DNA from: Anderseniella sp. | Lineage (GTDB): Bacteria; Pseudomonadota; Alphaproteobacteria; Rhizobiales; Aestuariivirgaceae | Assembly (NCBI GenBank): GCA_028289645.1 | Contig: JANQOK010000017.1 | Coordinates: forward strand, 372,001 to 436,000 | Reading direction: 5' to 3' | Length of the DNA stretch: 64,000 nucleotides | Shown here: positions 24,783-36,651 of the stretch, in pieces | Position numbering within the stretch: the first letter of the stretch is position 1 | Layout of the letters: each line of letters starts with the position of its first letter | Made by a program: the position numbers and the translations under genes | The notes under the pieces: generated by a model | The model's input: the letters and a program-made list of their open reading frames with translations, nothing else | Told to the model about the DNA's origin: nothing | The model's database searches: none

Positions 24783-25037
24783 TCAGGCGTTTTGCCTGAG
24801 CATTCTGTGGACACCTATCAGCAGCGCGCCGGAGATCACTATCAGACCGGCAATGAAGGAGAACAACCAGATGTCGGCGCTGGTCAACTGCCCGTCGGCG
24901 CGGTCCTGAAATCTTGTTATTGAATACCAGATGCCGCCTCCGACGAGTAACAGCGCGGCAATGCAAAACCATAACATGACGCGCATGACTTTGAGGATCA
25001 GCAACAGGAACGGCTGCTGGCTCAGGTCACCTGGCAT
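24783..25037 (-). CDS. Small two-helix inner-membrane protein (84 aa)
   Basis: The product has two hydrophobic helices, residues about 12-38 (LLILKVMRVMLWFCIAALLLVGGGIWY) and about 57-76 (IWLFSFIAGLIVISGALLIGV), joined by a polar loop. No family is recognised. GAGG lies about eight bases before the ATG at 25037, which supports expression. It converges with the M48 gene; 13 bases separate their stops. Confidence 0.6.
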   Translation of the reverse strand: MPGDLSQQPFLLLILKVMRVMLWFCIAALLLVGGGIWYSITRFQDRADGQLTSADIWLFSFIAGLIVISGALLIGVHRMLRQNA

Positions 25038-25056
25038 TGCCGGACCTCATGGTTCA

Positions 25057-25452
25057 CTAGCTAAGGGTGCCGGAACAACCCGACCTGACCCACCGGCGAT
25101 TGTACGCATGCAGCTTCAGTGCCGCATTGTATATTCTCTTTGCATCGGAGCGGCATTTACTGGACGAACAACTCTTGGCCGTCACGCGGTACGCCTTGCG
25201 CATTTCGGCCCTGGTCGGCGCGTCATCAGATTTCAGGCGCCGCAATGTGGAGTTGTAGTAATTGGCAATTGACCGGTTGCGATTGACCACGCGCAGGAAA
25301 CGGGGTTTGCCCTTTCGTTTGAATTCACTGGCCAGGGAGCTGCAGGAAGCCGCCTGTGCAGTTGCCGAAAGCGGGCCGCCCTGCGGCGCGAACATTACCG
25401 TTGCTGACGCAATGACCGTCATTGCTGCCAGCCTGACTATTCCTGAATACAT
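25057..25452 (-). CDS. Small secreted basic protein with cysteine pairs
   Basis: The predicted 131-residue product has a signal peptide (MYSGIVRLAAMTVIASATVMFAPQGGPLSATAQA). The mature part is basic with four or five cysteines (ASCSSLASEF, KSCSSSKCRSDAKRIY and SGCSGTL) that probably form disulfides. I do not recognise the family. The frame extends upstream to a TTG at 25533 but the signal peptide argues for the ATG at 25452. It is 19 bases upstream of the small membrane protein gene and could be co-transcribed with it. Confidence 0.6.
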   Translation of the reverse strand: MYSGIVRLAAMTVIASATVMFAPQGGPLSATAQAASCSSLASEFKRKGKPRFLRVVNRNRSIANYYNSTLRRLKSDDAPTRAEMRKAYRVTAKSCSSSKCRSDAKRIYNAALKLHAYNRRWVRSGCSGTLS

Positions 25453-25549
25453 GCCTGCTGAAATCCTGCCGTTGAAACCTGCCCCAATCGAATCCGCTAC
25501 GGCAATATAGAACGAACGCAGGGTCGGTTTCAATTTCGTTGTCAGTTTT

Positions 25550-27031
25550 TCATGACCACCATTTGTCCGGCTGGAAACTGCCTGCCTGATCTTCGATCAC
25601 CTTGCCGACCTGGAACAGGGTCGCTTCATCAAATGGCTTTCCGATCAGTTGCAGTCCCAGCGGCAGTCCCTTGGCATCGAGGCCGGCCGGTACGGCAATG
25701 CCTGGCAATCCGGCCATATTGACGGTTACGGTGAAGATGTCGTTCAAATACATCTTGACCGGGTCTGCGCTCATGTCCTGATCGGCAACGCCGAATGCAG
25801 CCGACGGTGTCGCCGGGGTCAGGATGGCATCCACGCCATCTGCAAACGACATCTCGAAATCGCGCTTGATCAGGGTGCGCACCTTCTGAGCCTTGACGTA
25901 GTAGGCATCGTAATATCCCGCCGACAGCACATAGGTGCCGATCATGATGCGGCGCCGCACTTCGGCACCAAACCCTTCGGCGCGGGTGTTTTCGTACATG
26001 GCGACAATGTCGTCACCGGGCACACGCAGGCCATAGCGTACGCCGTCATAGCGGGCCAGGTTTGAAGACGCTTCGGCCGGTGCCACAATATAATAGGCAG
26101 GCAACGCGTATTTGGTGTGCGGCAGGGAGATATTGACAATTTCAGCGCCGGCATCCCGCAGCCAGTCAATTCCCTTCTGCCACAGGGCTTCGATGTCATC
26201 CGGCATACCGTCCATGCGGTATTCGGCAGGAATGCCGATCTTCATACCCTTTACGGATTTGCCAATGGCGGTTTCGTAGTCTGGCACTTCCATGTCGACG
26301 GACGTGGTGTCTTTCGGGTCGACGCTGGCGATCGATTTCAAAAGTATGGCGGCATCGCGCACGTCGCGGGCGATGGGGCCGGCTTGGTCAAGCGAGGACG
26401 CAAATGCAACTGTGCCCCAGCGCGAAACCCGACCGTAGGTTGGTTTTATCCCGACCGTGCCGGTGAAGGCCGCCGGCTGGCGAATGGATCCGCCGGTGTC
26501 GGTTGCTGTTGCGCCCGCACAAATATGCGCTGCGACTGCGGCGGCTGAGCCACCGGACGATCCGCCCGGAACCAGGTCGGCATTGGATCCCTTGGCCCGC
26601 CAAGGATTCTTCACCGGACCGTAATACGATGTCTCGTTGGACGAGCCCATGGCGAATTCATCCATGTTCAGCTTGCCCAGCATGACAGCACCGTCGGCCC
26701 ACAGGTTGGCGGTCACAGTTGACTCGTAAGCAGGCTTGAACTGGTCAAGTATGTGACTGCAGGCCTGGGTGTGGACGCCTTCGGTGGCAAACAGGTCCTT
26801 GATGCCGAGCGGGATGCCCTCGAGCGGCCCGGCCTCACCCCTGGCGATGCGTTCATCGCTGGCGGCGGCCATCTCACGCGCCTTGTCTGGCGTTTCAACA
26901 ATGTATGCGTTCAGGGAGCGGGCTGCTTCGACCGCGCCGATATAGGCTTCAGTCAATTCAGAGGCTTTGAACTGGCCGGTGCTCAACGCGTCGCGAGCCT
27001 GGGCAATTGTAAGGTTCAAAAGATCGGACAT
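25550..27031 (-). CDS. gatA: Aspartyl/glutamyl-tRNA amidotransferase subunit A
   Basis: GatA is the amidase that supplies ammonia for converting Glu-tRNA-Gln or Asp-tRNA-Asn. The amidase signature with the Ser-cisSer-Lys triad is visible: the Lys in [15 protein letters not shown] and the serines in [16 protein letters not shown] with [13 protein letters not shown]. The 493-residue length is normal. It follows gatC by about 60 bases; gatB is not in the window, which is common in this group. Confidence 0.97.
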   Translation of the reverse strand: MSDLLNLTIAQARDALSTGQFKASELTEAYIGAVEAARSLNAYIVETPDKAREMAAASDERIARGEAGPLEGIPLGIKDLFATEGVHTQACSHILDQFKPAYESTVTANLWADGAVMLGKLNMDEFAMGSSNETSYYGPVKNPWRAKGSNADLVPGGSSGGSAAAVAAHICAGATATDTGGSIRQPAAFTGTVGIKPTYGRVSRWGTVAFASSLDQAGPIARDVRDAAILLKSIASVDPKDTTSVDMEVPDYETAIGKSVKGMKIGIPAEYRMDGMPDDIEALWQKGIDWLRDAGAEIVNISLPHTKYALPAYYIVAPAEASSNLARYDGVRYGLRVPGDDIVAMYENTRAEGFGAEVRRRIMIGTYVLSAGYYDAYYVKAQKVRTLIKRDFEMSFADGVDAILTPATPSAAFGVADQDMSADPVKMYLNDIFTVTVNMAGLPGIAVPAGLDAKGLPLGLQLIGKPFDEATLFQVGKVIEDQAGSFQPDKWWS

Positions 27032-27091
27032 CGGTTTTCCGGAAAATCAATAGATCTGGGATGTGGTGAATCTGGTTGTCGGGCGCTGAAA

Positions 27092-27379
27092 CTATTCGAC
27101 GACCTTGGGCACCATGAAGAAATTGTCGTCGCTCGCCGGCGCATTGCCGGTCACCCGCTCAGGGTAACCACCATCATTGGCCTTGTCCGCGCGCAGACGC
27201 ATCTTGTTTTCAACCACCGACGTCATCGGTTCGACATTGTCGGTGTCAACCTCCCCGAGCATCTCGATCCATCCGAGGATATGGTTCAGTTCGCCTTCCA
27301 GTTTCGGCACTTCATTGTCAGAAATACGGATGCGGGCAAGCCGGGCAATGCGGCGCACTGTTGCCTGATCGACAGACAT
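27092..27379 (-). CDS. gatC: Aspartyl/glutamyl-tRNA amidotransferase subunit C
   Basis: This 95-residue subunit stabilises the GatA-GatB complex. It reads [54 protein letters not shown] and ends in FFMVPKVVE, the standard GatC pattern with a C-terminal V-P motif. It lies directly upstream of gatA in the same direction. Confidence 0.95.
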   Translation of the reverse strand: MSVDQATVRRIARLARIRISDNEVPKLEGELNHILGWIEMLGEVDTDNVEPMTSVVENKMRLRADKANDGGYPERVTGNAPASDDNFFMVPKVVE

Positions 27380-27475
27380 GATCTCTTGTTCTCCAATTCG
27401 ATGGCTGAATTGTCACGCGTGATACCATTGTCACCTTGCCGCTGCAATGGCTGATGGCGGCACGGGTTGCGCAAT

Positions 27476-28165
27476 TCAGACGTTCAGGGTCTGGCCGATA
27501 AACGGTACCTTGACCTTGCCGGCGTCGTCCCCCATCGCCTGCACGAACGGGTCTGCATCCGGAACCAGCAACGGAAATGTGCCGTAGTGGCAGGGAATGA
27601 CGGTTTCGAAGTCGAAAAAGTTCCGGCATGCCATGGCCGCTGTCACCGGATTCATGGTGAACCTGTCGCCAATCGGAACTATGCCGACGGCCGGTTCGTG
27701 AATACGGGCAATAAGCGCCATGTCACCGAAAATGTCTGTATCGCCCATGTGATAAAGCGGTTTACCGGAGCTGTTTGGCCGGATGACGATGCCGCACGGA
27801 TTGCCCAGATACACTCCGTCTGAAGAAGACGAATGATCGGCCCTCACGAATGTGCACATGAAGTCTGGATGGTATACGGCACCGCCGGTGTTGGTGGGGT
27901 CGAAGTTCTCCACGCCCTGACCGTGCAGATGAACGGCCAGTTCATAGACGGCGACAAGTGTGGCACCGGTTGCCCTGCATATATCGACGGTATCTCCGAT
28001 GTGGTCGTCGTGACCATGGGTGAGAATCACATGGGTGCATCCTGACGTGGCATTTTCCACGCTGCCTTCGAAGGTTGGCGATCCGGACAGAAACGGATCG
28101 ATCAGGATAACCGTGTTGTCGAATTCGACCCGGAAGGCCGAATGTCCAAACCATGTGATTTTCAT
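27476..28165 (-). CDS. Metal-dependent hydrolase of the MBL fold (UPF0173 type)
   Basis: The 229-residue protein has the metallo-beta-lactamase motif HxHxDH in LTHGHDDHIGD, plus the family's short N-terminus MKITWFGHSAFRVE and the later His in PCHYGTFPLL. Substrate is unknown for this family. The ATG at 28165 has AGGGGA six to eight bases upstream; the twenty extra upstream codons are not supported. It is divergent from ruvX with 76 bases between. Confidence 0.9.
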   Translation of the reverse strand: MKITWFGHSAFRVEFDNTVILIDPFLSGSPTFEGSVENATSGCTHVILTHGHDDHIGDTVDICRATGATLVAVYELAVHLHGQGVENFDPTNTGGAVYHPDFMCTFVRADHSSSSDGVYLGNPCGIVIRPNSSGKPLYHMGDTDIFGDMALIARIHEPAVGIVPIGDRFTMNPVTAAMACRNFFDFETVIPCHYGTFPLLVPDADPFVQAMGDDAGKVKVPFIGQTLNV

Positions 28166-28241
28166 GTGTGTTCCCCTTTTCGCATGGCAGATGCGCGTTG
28201 AACTGTTTGCACCTGCCCGTCTCAACGCTTAAGCAGACAAA

Positions 28242-28733
28242 ATGACAAGCATTCTGTCCAGTCCTGATGAACTGCGCGACCTTCTGACGGGTCCGGCCAG
28301 CCTGGTGGGACTGGATCTCGGCAGCAAGACCATCGGCGTGGCTGTTTCGGACCGGCTGAGGACCATCGCGTCTCCGCGCCTGACCATCAAGCGGACGAAG
28401 TTCAAGGCCGATGCTGCCCAGCTGCTGGATATTGCGGCTCAGGAACAGGCGGCCGGGTTTGTGCTTGGATTGCCGGTCAACATGGATGGCAGCCACGGGC
28501 CCAGGGTTCAGGCAACCCACGCGTTCGCCCGAAACCTGGCAAACCTTACCGACATTCCAATCGCCTTGTGGGATGAAAGACTGTCCACCGCGGCTGTGGA
28601 GCGGATGCTGATAGACGCAGACCGGTCGCGGGCCAGGCGGGCGCAACTGGTGGACAAGCTGGCAGCGGCCTGGATACTGCAGGGGGCGCTGGACCGGCTG
28701 GCAAACCCGGCGGCCCGATCGCCCGAGACCTGA
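28242..28733 (+). CDS. ruvX: Putative pre-16S rRNA nuclease (RuvX/YqgF)
   Basis: The 163-residue RNase H-like protein has the YqgF motifs: VGLDLGSKTIGVAVSD near residue 21, FVLGLPVNMDGSHG and IALWDERLSTAAVERML. YqgF matures the 5' end of 16S rRNA in E. coli; older annotations call it a Holliday-junction resolvase. It is followed after five bases by an AEC transporter gene and likely shares its transcript. Confidence 0.93.
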   Translation: MTSILSSPDELRDLLTGPASLVGLDLGSKTIGVAVSDRLRTIASPRLTIKRTKFKADAAQLLDIAAQEQAAGFVLGLPVNMDGSHGPRVQATHAFARNLANLTDIPIALWDERLSTAAVERMLIDADRSRARRAQLVDKLAAAWILQGALDRLANPAARSPET

Positions 28734-28738
28734 CGGTA

Positions 28739-29680
28739 ATGGACGTTTTCAACAGCATTCTGCCGATTTTTGTGCTGGTGGTCGTCGGCAACGTGATCCG
28801 ACGCACCGGCATTGTGCCGATGGATGACTGGAAAGGCGTCGAACTGATCTGTTTCTGGCTGTTCTTCCCGGCAATCCTGTGCATCACCCTGTCAACCGTC
28901 GATCTGAAAAGCCTGCCGATCGGGTCACTTAGTATCACTGTACTGGCGGTGACCGCCATAATGTGGACGATCCTGTTTACCCTCAAACCTGTACTGCAAT
29001 CCAGGTATGCGATGAGCAATGCGCAGTTCACCTCGGTGTTTCAGGCCGGCTCCCGGTTTCATGGCTTTATCGCGCTGGCCATTGTGCTGAAACTCTATGG
29101 TGAAACCGGTGCGGCTTATGTGGCCATCATCATGGCTCTGCTTGTGCCGCCTATCAACGTCGTGAACATCGTCGTGCTGGCGGCGTTTGGCAAAGGCCAG
29201 ACCCCGGGTTTCAGAAACGTAATGCGGGTGGTCATCCGAAACCCGATCATCTGGGGCGCACTGATCGGTTTGAGCATCAATTTCTCCGGTCTGGGCCTGT
29301 GGGAACCGGTGCACACAACTCTTGATCTGCTCGGCCGGGCTGCATTGGGCGCCGGCTTGTTGGCTGTCGGCGCCGGCCTGCGCATAAAGTCAGCTCTGAA
29401 GCCGAGCCTGCTGGTGTGGACAGGTGTGGTCTCAAGACTGGTGTTAACCCCCATGCTGGTGGTGCTGCTGGCCTGGGCAACCGGCCTCAGGGGCGAAGCC
29501 TTCGAGGCAGCCATGATCTGCGCCGCCGTGCCGACGGCAATGAACGGCTATGTGCTGGCCCGAACGATGGGTGGCGACGCGGAACTGTATGCAGCCACGG
29601 CAACTGTGCAGACCGTGCTTTCCTTCGGATCCATCCCACTGGTGATCTGGCTGGCGCGTCAACTTCAGTGGCTGGCATAA
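28739..29680 (+). CDS. AEC-family (auxin efflux carrier-like) permease
   Basis: The 313-residue protein has about ten transmembrane segments in the AEC arrangement: [19 protein letters not shown] at the start and a final [18 protein letters not shown] proteins export or import organic anions such as malate; the substrate here is unknown. It lies five bases after ruvX and upstream of pyrB in the same direction. Confidence 0.88.
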   Translation: MDVFNSILPIFVLVVVGNVIRRTGIVPMDDWKGVELICFWLFFPAILCITLSTVDLKSLPIGSLSITVLAVTAIMWTILFTLKPVLQSRYAMSNAQFTSVFQAGSRFHGFIALAIVLKLYGETGAAYVAIIMALLVPPINVVNIVVLAAFGKGQTPGFRNVMRVVIRNPIIWGALIGLSINFSGLGLWEPVHTTLDLLGRAALGAGLLAVGAGLRIKSALKPSLLVWTGVVSRLVLTPMLVVLLAWATGLRGEAFEAAMICAAVPTAMNGYVLARTMGGDAELYAATATVQTVLSFGSIPLVIWLARQLQWLA

Positions 29681-29756
29681 GCTGTGCACAACACTAACCA
29701 AGTCGCCGCATTCCTGCTTGCACTTGGAACAAAGCGTGCCTATAGACACACCTTTA

Positions 29757-30728
29757 ATGGCCAAGACTTCCTCAGCATCCCGCCCGTTTATCAAGAGCGA
29801 CAACCTGCTCTCCATTGCAGACCTTTCGCCAACAGAGATTGGTGCTCTGCTCGACCTTGCCGACAAGTATGCCGATGACACCCGCAAGGGCAGCAAGCAT
29901 GGCAAGGTTCTCAAAGGCCTCACCCAGATAAACCTGTTCTTCGAGAACTCGACGCGGACCCAGAGTTCGTTCGAGCTTGCGGGCAAACGGTTGGGAGCCG
30001 ATGTGCTGAACATGGCGGTGAGTGCATCCTCGCTTTCCAAGGGCGAGACCGTGCTGGACACGGCCATGACGCTCAACGCCATGCGCCCTCACCTGCTCAT
30101 CGTGCGCCACCAGTCATCCGGAGCCGTCGAACTGCTGGCCCAAAAGGTCTCGTGCGCGGTGATCAACGCCGGCGACGGACAGCACGAACACCCTACCCAG
30201 GCCCTGCTTGATGCCCTCACCATCCGACGTCACCTGAAGCGTCTTGAAGGACTGACGGTAGCCATCTGCGGGGATGTTGCGCACTCGCGCGTTGCGCGCT
30301 CCAATATCGCACTGCTGTCGAAAATGAATGTTCGCCTGAGGCTGATTGCGCCTCCGACGCTGTTGCCGTCAGGCGCGGAAAACCTCGGAACGGAAATTTT
30401 CACTGACATGCGTGAAGGCCTGAAAGGCGCCGACGTGGTCATGATGCTGCGGTTGCAGCTTGAGCGCATGAACGGCAGCTTCATTCCGTCAGCCCGTGAG
30501 TACTATCGCTTCTTTGGTCTCGATCAGGAAAAACTGGCGATAGCGAACAAAGGTGCACTGGTTATGCATCCGGGACCTATGAACCGCGGCGTAGAGATCG
30601 ATTCCATTGTCGCCGATGGTGTCCAGTCGGTGATACGCGAGCAGGTTGAAATGGGGGTTGCCGCCCGCATGGCAGTGCTTGACGGCCTGGCGCGAAACCT
30701 GGACGCGGCCAGCAAGGCGGGGGCGTGA
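29757..30728 (+). CDS. pyrB: Aspartate carbamoyltransferase catalytic subunit
   Basis: PyrB makes carbamoyl-aspartate in pyrimidine synthesis. The carbamoyl-phosphate motif [21 protein letters not shown] and the aspartate-binding regions [18 protein letters not shown] and [16 protein letters not shown] are complete. I start at the ATG at 29757 ([11 protein letters not shown]). The product is 323 residues. Its stop overlaps the start of the dihydroorotase-like gene (TGATG). No regulatory subunit gene (pyrI) is present, as is normal when PyrC' is the partner. Confidence 0.96.
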   Translation: MAKTSSASRPFIKSDNLLSIADLSPTEIGALLDLADKYADDTRKGSKHGKVLKGLTQINLFFENSTRTQSSFELAGKRLGADVLNMAVSASSLSKGETVLDTAMTLNAMRPHLLIVRHQSSGAVELLAQKVSCAVINAGDGQHEHPTQALLDALTIRRHLKRLEGLTVAICGDVAHSRVARSNIALLSKMNVRLRLIAPPTLLPSGAENLGTEIFTDMREGLKGADVVMMLRLQLERMNGSFIPSAREYYRFFGLDQEKLAIANKGALVMHPGPMNRGVEIDSIVADGVQSVIREQVEMGVAARMAVLDGLARNLDAASKAGA

Positions 30729-32044
30729 TGGTCAGGACCCCGCTCAACACCTCCGAAAGGCGCGCCTTTGTCAATACCCGGTTGTTTGATCCGGCCCGGC
30801 AACTGGATGAGGCCGGCGGTATCCTGATCGAGGACGGCGTCATCAAGTGGATGGGTGCCGCCGTGACCCGCGCCAGCCTGCCGGAAGGCACCAACATCAC
30901 CGATGTCAAAGGTGCGCTTCTGGTGCCCGGGCTGATCGACATGCGTGTGTTTACCGGTGAGCCCGGGTCGGAACACCGCGAAACACTGCAGACTGCCTCT
31001 CGGGCCGCGGCGGCAGGCGGCGTCACGTCAATCGTCATTCAGCCCAATACGCAACCGGTCATGGACGATGCCTCGATCATCGACTTTGTCCGGCGCCGGG
31101 CACAGGATACGGCGGATGTGCGGATCTATCCGATGGCTGCCATCACCCAGGACCTGGCCGGACAGAAAATGACCGAGTTTGGTCTGCTCAAGGAAGCAGG
31201 GGCGGTTGCGGTCACCGATGCCGTGCACTCGGTGCGCAATTCCAAAGTGTTGAGCCGGGCCATGAGATATGCTGGCAACTTCAACCTGCTGCTGGTGCAA
31301 CACGTCGAAGACGGTGACCTGGCCGGCGGTGTCATGCATTCGGGCGAGTCGGCAACACGGCTTGGATTGCCGGGCATACCGGCTGCCGCCGAACTGATCG
31401 CCCTTGAGCGTGACATTCGGCTCGTCGAAATGACCGGTGCCCGTTATCACGCAGCACAAATATCGTGTGCGGCTTCGCTTGACGTCATACGCCATGCCAA
31501 AGATCGTGGCCTGCCGGTATCATGCGGTGTCTCCATCAACCATCTGACGCTCAACGAGCACGATATCGGTGCCTACCGCACATTCTTCAAACTGTCCCCT
31601 CCCCTGAGACGGGAAGACGATCGCAAGGCGTTGGTTGCCGGCGTGGCGGACGGAACTATTGACGTCATCGTTTCAAGTCATGATCCCCAGGATGCCGACA
31701 CCAAGCGGGTCCCGTTTTCCGAGGCGGCCTTCGGGGCAATCGGACTGGAGACACTGCTGTCAGCGGGGTTGTCGCTGGTGCATTCCGGTCAGTTGCCGCT
31801 TGAACGTCTGGTGGAGGCCATGACCGACGCCCCTGCCCGACTGCTCGGCATTCAGGGCGGATGTCTGGAACAGGGCGGCAACGCAGATCTGGCCATTGTC
31901 GATGTGGCGGCCCCGTGGCTGGTCGACGCAGATCTGCTCAAGTCCGCTTCACGCAACACGACCTTTGAGACGCGGGCGTTTGAAGGCCGGGTCAAGGAGA
32001 CCATTGTCGGCGGCCACAGTGTGTATAAACTGTCTGACCACTGA
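30728..32044 (+). CDS. pyrC: Dihydroorotase-like protein, probably non-catalytic (PyrC')
   Basis: The 438-residue amidohydrolase is close to the dihydroorotases that follow pyrB in rhizobia. In active enzymes the first strand ends DxHxH; here it reads GLIDMRVFTGEPGSEHRET, with neither His present. Later conserved pieces remain (CGVSINHLTLNEHDIG, IDVIVSSHDPQDADTKR), but the metal site is incomplete. In Pseudomonas an inactive PyrC' is needed to assemble PyrB dodecamers, and I infer the same role. A separate active dihydroorotase should exist elsewhere in the genome. The start overlaps the pyrB stop. Confidence 0.9.
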   Translation: MVRTPLNTSERRAFVNTRLFDPARQLDEAGGILIEDGVIKWMGAAVTRASLPEGTNITDVKGALLVPGLIDMRVFTGEPGSEHRETLQTASRAAAAGGVTSIVIQPNTQPVMDDASIIDFVRRRAQDTADVRIYPMAAITQDLAGQKMTEFGLLKEAGAVAVTDAVHSVRNSKVLSRAMRYAGNFNLLLVQHVEDGDLAGGVMHSGESATRLGLPGIPAAAELIALERDIRLVEMTGARYHAAQISCAASLDVIRHAKDRGLPVSCGVSINHLTLNEHDIGAYRTFFKLSPPLRREDDRKALVAGVADGTIDVIVSSHDPQDADTKRVPFSEAAFGAIGLETLLSAGLSLVHSGQLPLERLVEAMTDAPARLLGIQGGCLEQGGNADLAIVDVAAPWLVDADLLKSASRNTTFETRAFEGRVKETIVGGHSVYKLSDH

Positions 32045-32080
32045 CAGGCGCTGTGCATTAGAAGCTGGAGCTTTCCGCGA

Positions 32081-32710
32081 ATGGATTCGGTTTTGGGAAT
32101 GACCCCACAATGGCTTGGCCTGCTTTCGCTTTGGTTCGGCCTGGGGTATTTGTGCGGATCGGTCCCCTTCGGCATCGTGATGGCCCGGGTGTTCGGCCTT
32201 GGAAACCTCCGTGAAATCGGTTCCGGCAATATCGGCGCCACCAACGTGCTGCGGACCGGCAGCAAGCCGGCCGCCGCCGCAACCTTGCTCATGGATGCCC
32301 TTAAGGGAACACTTCCTGTAGTCGCTGCGGTGCAGTTGGCCGATGTAAACATGGCTATTGCCGCCGGGTTCGGCGCCTTCATTGGGCATATCCTGCCGAT
32401 CTGGCTAAAGTTCAGGGGTGGCAAGGGTGTTGCCACTTATGTCGGCGTCTTGTTGGGTCTTGGCTGGCCGCTTTTGGTTGTTTTTGCGTTCGTCTGGCTG
32501 ACATTGGCCGCCGTGTTGCGGTATTCATCACTGGCGGCACTGGTGGCGTCGCTGGCCGTGCCAGCCTACGCCTTTTATGCCGGCGACATGAAACTGGCCG
32601 CTGCCCTTTTAGCCATGACGATGATTGTTTACCTGACGCATCGGGAAAACATTGCTCGCCTGGTGAAAGGTGAAGAGACGCGGATCGGTTCGAAACCCAA
32701 ACCGTCATGA
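32081..32710 (+). CDS. plsY: Acyl-phosphate:glycerol-3-phosphate acyltransferase
   Basis: The 209-residue membrane enzyme transfers an acyl group from acyl-phosphate to glycerol-3-phosphate, the first step of phospholipid synthesis. The PlsY motifs are GYLCGSVPFGIVMARVFGLGNLREIGSGNIGATNVLRTGSK (signature GSGNxGATN) and FRGGKGVATYVGVLLGL. Five or six membrane helices are visible. It overlaps dprA (ATGA). Confidence 0.96.
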   Translation: MDSVLGMTPQWLGLLSLWFGLGYLCGSVPFGIVMARVFGLGNLREIGSGNIGATNVLRTGSKPAAAATLLMDALKGTLPVVAAVQLADVNMAIAAGFGAFIGHILPIWLKFRGGKGVATYVGVLLGLGWPLLVVFAFVWLTLAAVLRYSSLAALVASLAVPAYAFYAGDMKLAAALLAMTMIVYLTHRENIARLVKGEETRIGSKPKPS

Positions 32711-33882
32711 CCGACCATCCGGAAACCGGGGGGATTTCTGATGAAGAACGGTTATGCCGCCTGCAGCTTTCGCAGAGTGATAATATCGGTCCGGCGACAT
32801 ATCATCAGTTGCTGGATCTTTACGGAACTGCTGCCGAGGCGATAAACGCCTTGCCCGATCTGGCCTCCCGGGCCAGCCGTGGACGCCGGGCCAGGCTTTA
32901 TCCGCGGGAACGGGCCCTGCAGGTCATTGACAGGACACAGGCCTGCGCCGGCCACATCGTAACCCATGGCGAAACGGGGTTTCCGCAACTGCTTGCTCAA
33001 ACCGTCAATCCGCCACCAGTGTTGTTCGTTGCCGGCAATGCCGACCTGCTGCAGCAACCGACATGTGCCATCGTCGGATCACGTAATTCATCTGCCAATG
33101 GCAAACGTTTTGCCCGCGACATTGCGAGAGAGCTTGGGCAGCGCGGCTGGAAAATTGCTTCCGGCCTGGCGCGCGGTATCGATACTGCCGCGCACGAAGC
33201 ATCTTTGGACCTAGGCACAATAGCGGTTATTGCAACCGGTCTTGATCTTGTGTATCCGCCGGAAAATGCCGGCCTTCATGAGCAGATTGCGTCGAGCGGC
33301 TGTGTCGTGACAGAGATGCCGCCCGGCACCCAGCCGAGGGCGGACTTGTTTCCGCGGCGAAACCGGATCATCGCCGGATTGGCAGCGGGTACCGTAGTGA
33401 TTGAAGCTGCGTCGCGGTCCGGCTCCCTGATCACCGCCCGTCTTGCAAATGAAATTGGCCGCGAGGTGTTTGCCATGCCTGGTTCGCCCTTTGACCCAAG
33501 GTCTGCCGGCACCAACAAGCTGATTCAGGACGGTGCGGCGTTGGTGACGTCCGCCCGCGATGTTCTTGATGTGCTGGAACGGGGTCACTTTTATTCAACC
33601 AGCACGCACCAGGTCAGTCCGGCAACGGTGTCCGAAACAGCCGGACACCGGTCCGCAAACACTGCGAGCTCGGATCTAGCGCCGGCGACAGTGGATGACG
33701 CGCATCGCCGGACCATAATGGAACTATTGGGTCCTGATCCGGTTGAGGTTGATGTTGTCGCGCGCGAGTCTGGGCTGCCATTGCGACTGGTGCAGATAGT
33801 CATCATGGAACTCGATCTGGCCGGGCATCTGGAACGGCATGCCGGCCAGAGAGTGTCACTTCTTGGCCAGAACAAAATTTGA
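32707..33882 (+). CDS. dprA: DNA-processing protein
   Basis: DprA binds single-stranded DNA and loads RecA during natural transformation. The 391-residue protein has the Rossmann-like DprA domain: PTCAIVGSRNSSANGKRFARDIARELGQRGWKIASGLARGIDTAAHEASL, then GLDLVYPPENAGLHEQI and PRRNRIIAGLAAGTVVIEAASRSGSLITARLA. A C-terminal winged-helix segment follows (IMELLGPDPVEVDVVARESGLPLRLVQIVIMELDLAGHLERHAGQRVSL). It overlaps plsY, an arrangement typical of the order. A 161-base gap follows before topA. Confidence 0.95.
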   Translation: MTDHPETGGISDEERLCRLQLSQSDNIGPATYHQLLDLYGTAAEAINALPDLASRASRGRRARLYPRERALQVIDRTQACAGHIVTHGETGFPQLLAQTVNPPPVLFVAGNADLLQQPTCAIVGSRNSSANGKRFARDIARELGQRGWKIASGLARGIDTAAHEASLDLGTIAVIATGLDLVYPPENAGLHEQIASSGCVVTEMPPGTQPRADLFPRRNRIIAGLAAGTVVIEAASRSGSLITARLANEIGREVFAMPGSPFDPRSAGTNKLIQDGAALVTSARDVLDVLERGHFYSTSTHQVSPATVSETAGHRSANTASSDLAPATVDDAHRRTIMELLGPDPVEVDVVARESGLPLRLVQIVIMELDLAGHLERHAGQRVSLLGQNKI

Positions 33883-34043
33883 GACAACAATGCCGCCATC
33901 GAGGTCATTTCAGGCACGTTAGCCAAATATCATTGACCAAGGTTCTTGCGCGAAGCGGTGCTTTGGCCCTATGACGCTTGACCTGAAACAACCCCGCCAC
34001 CATGTGCAGGGTTCGCTTTAAGCACAGGATTATCCGCCTCACC

Positions 34044-36650
<2,607 letters not shown>

Positions 36651-36651
36651 A

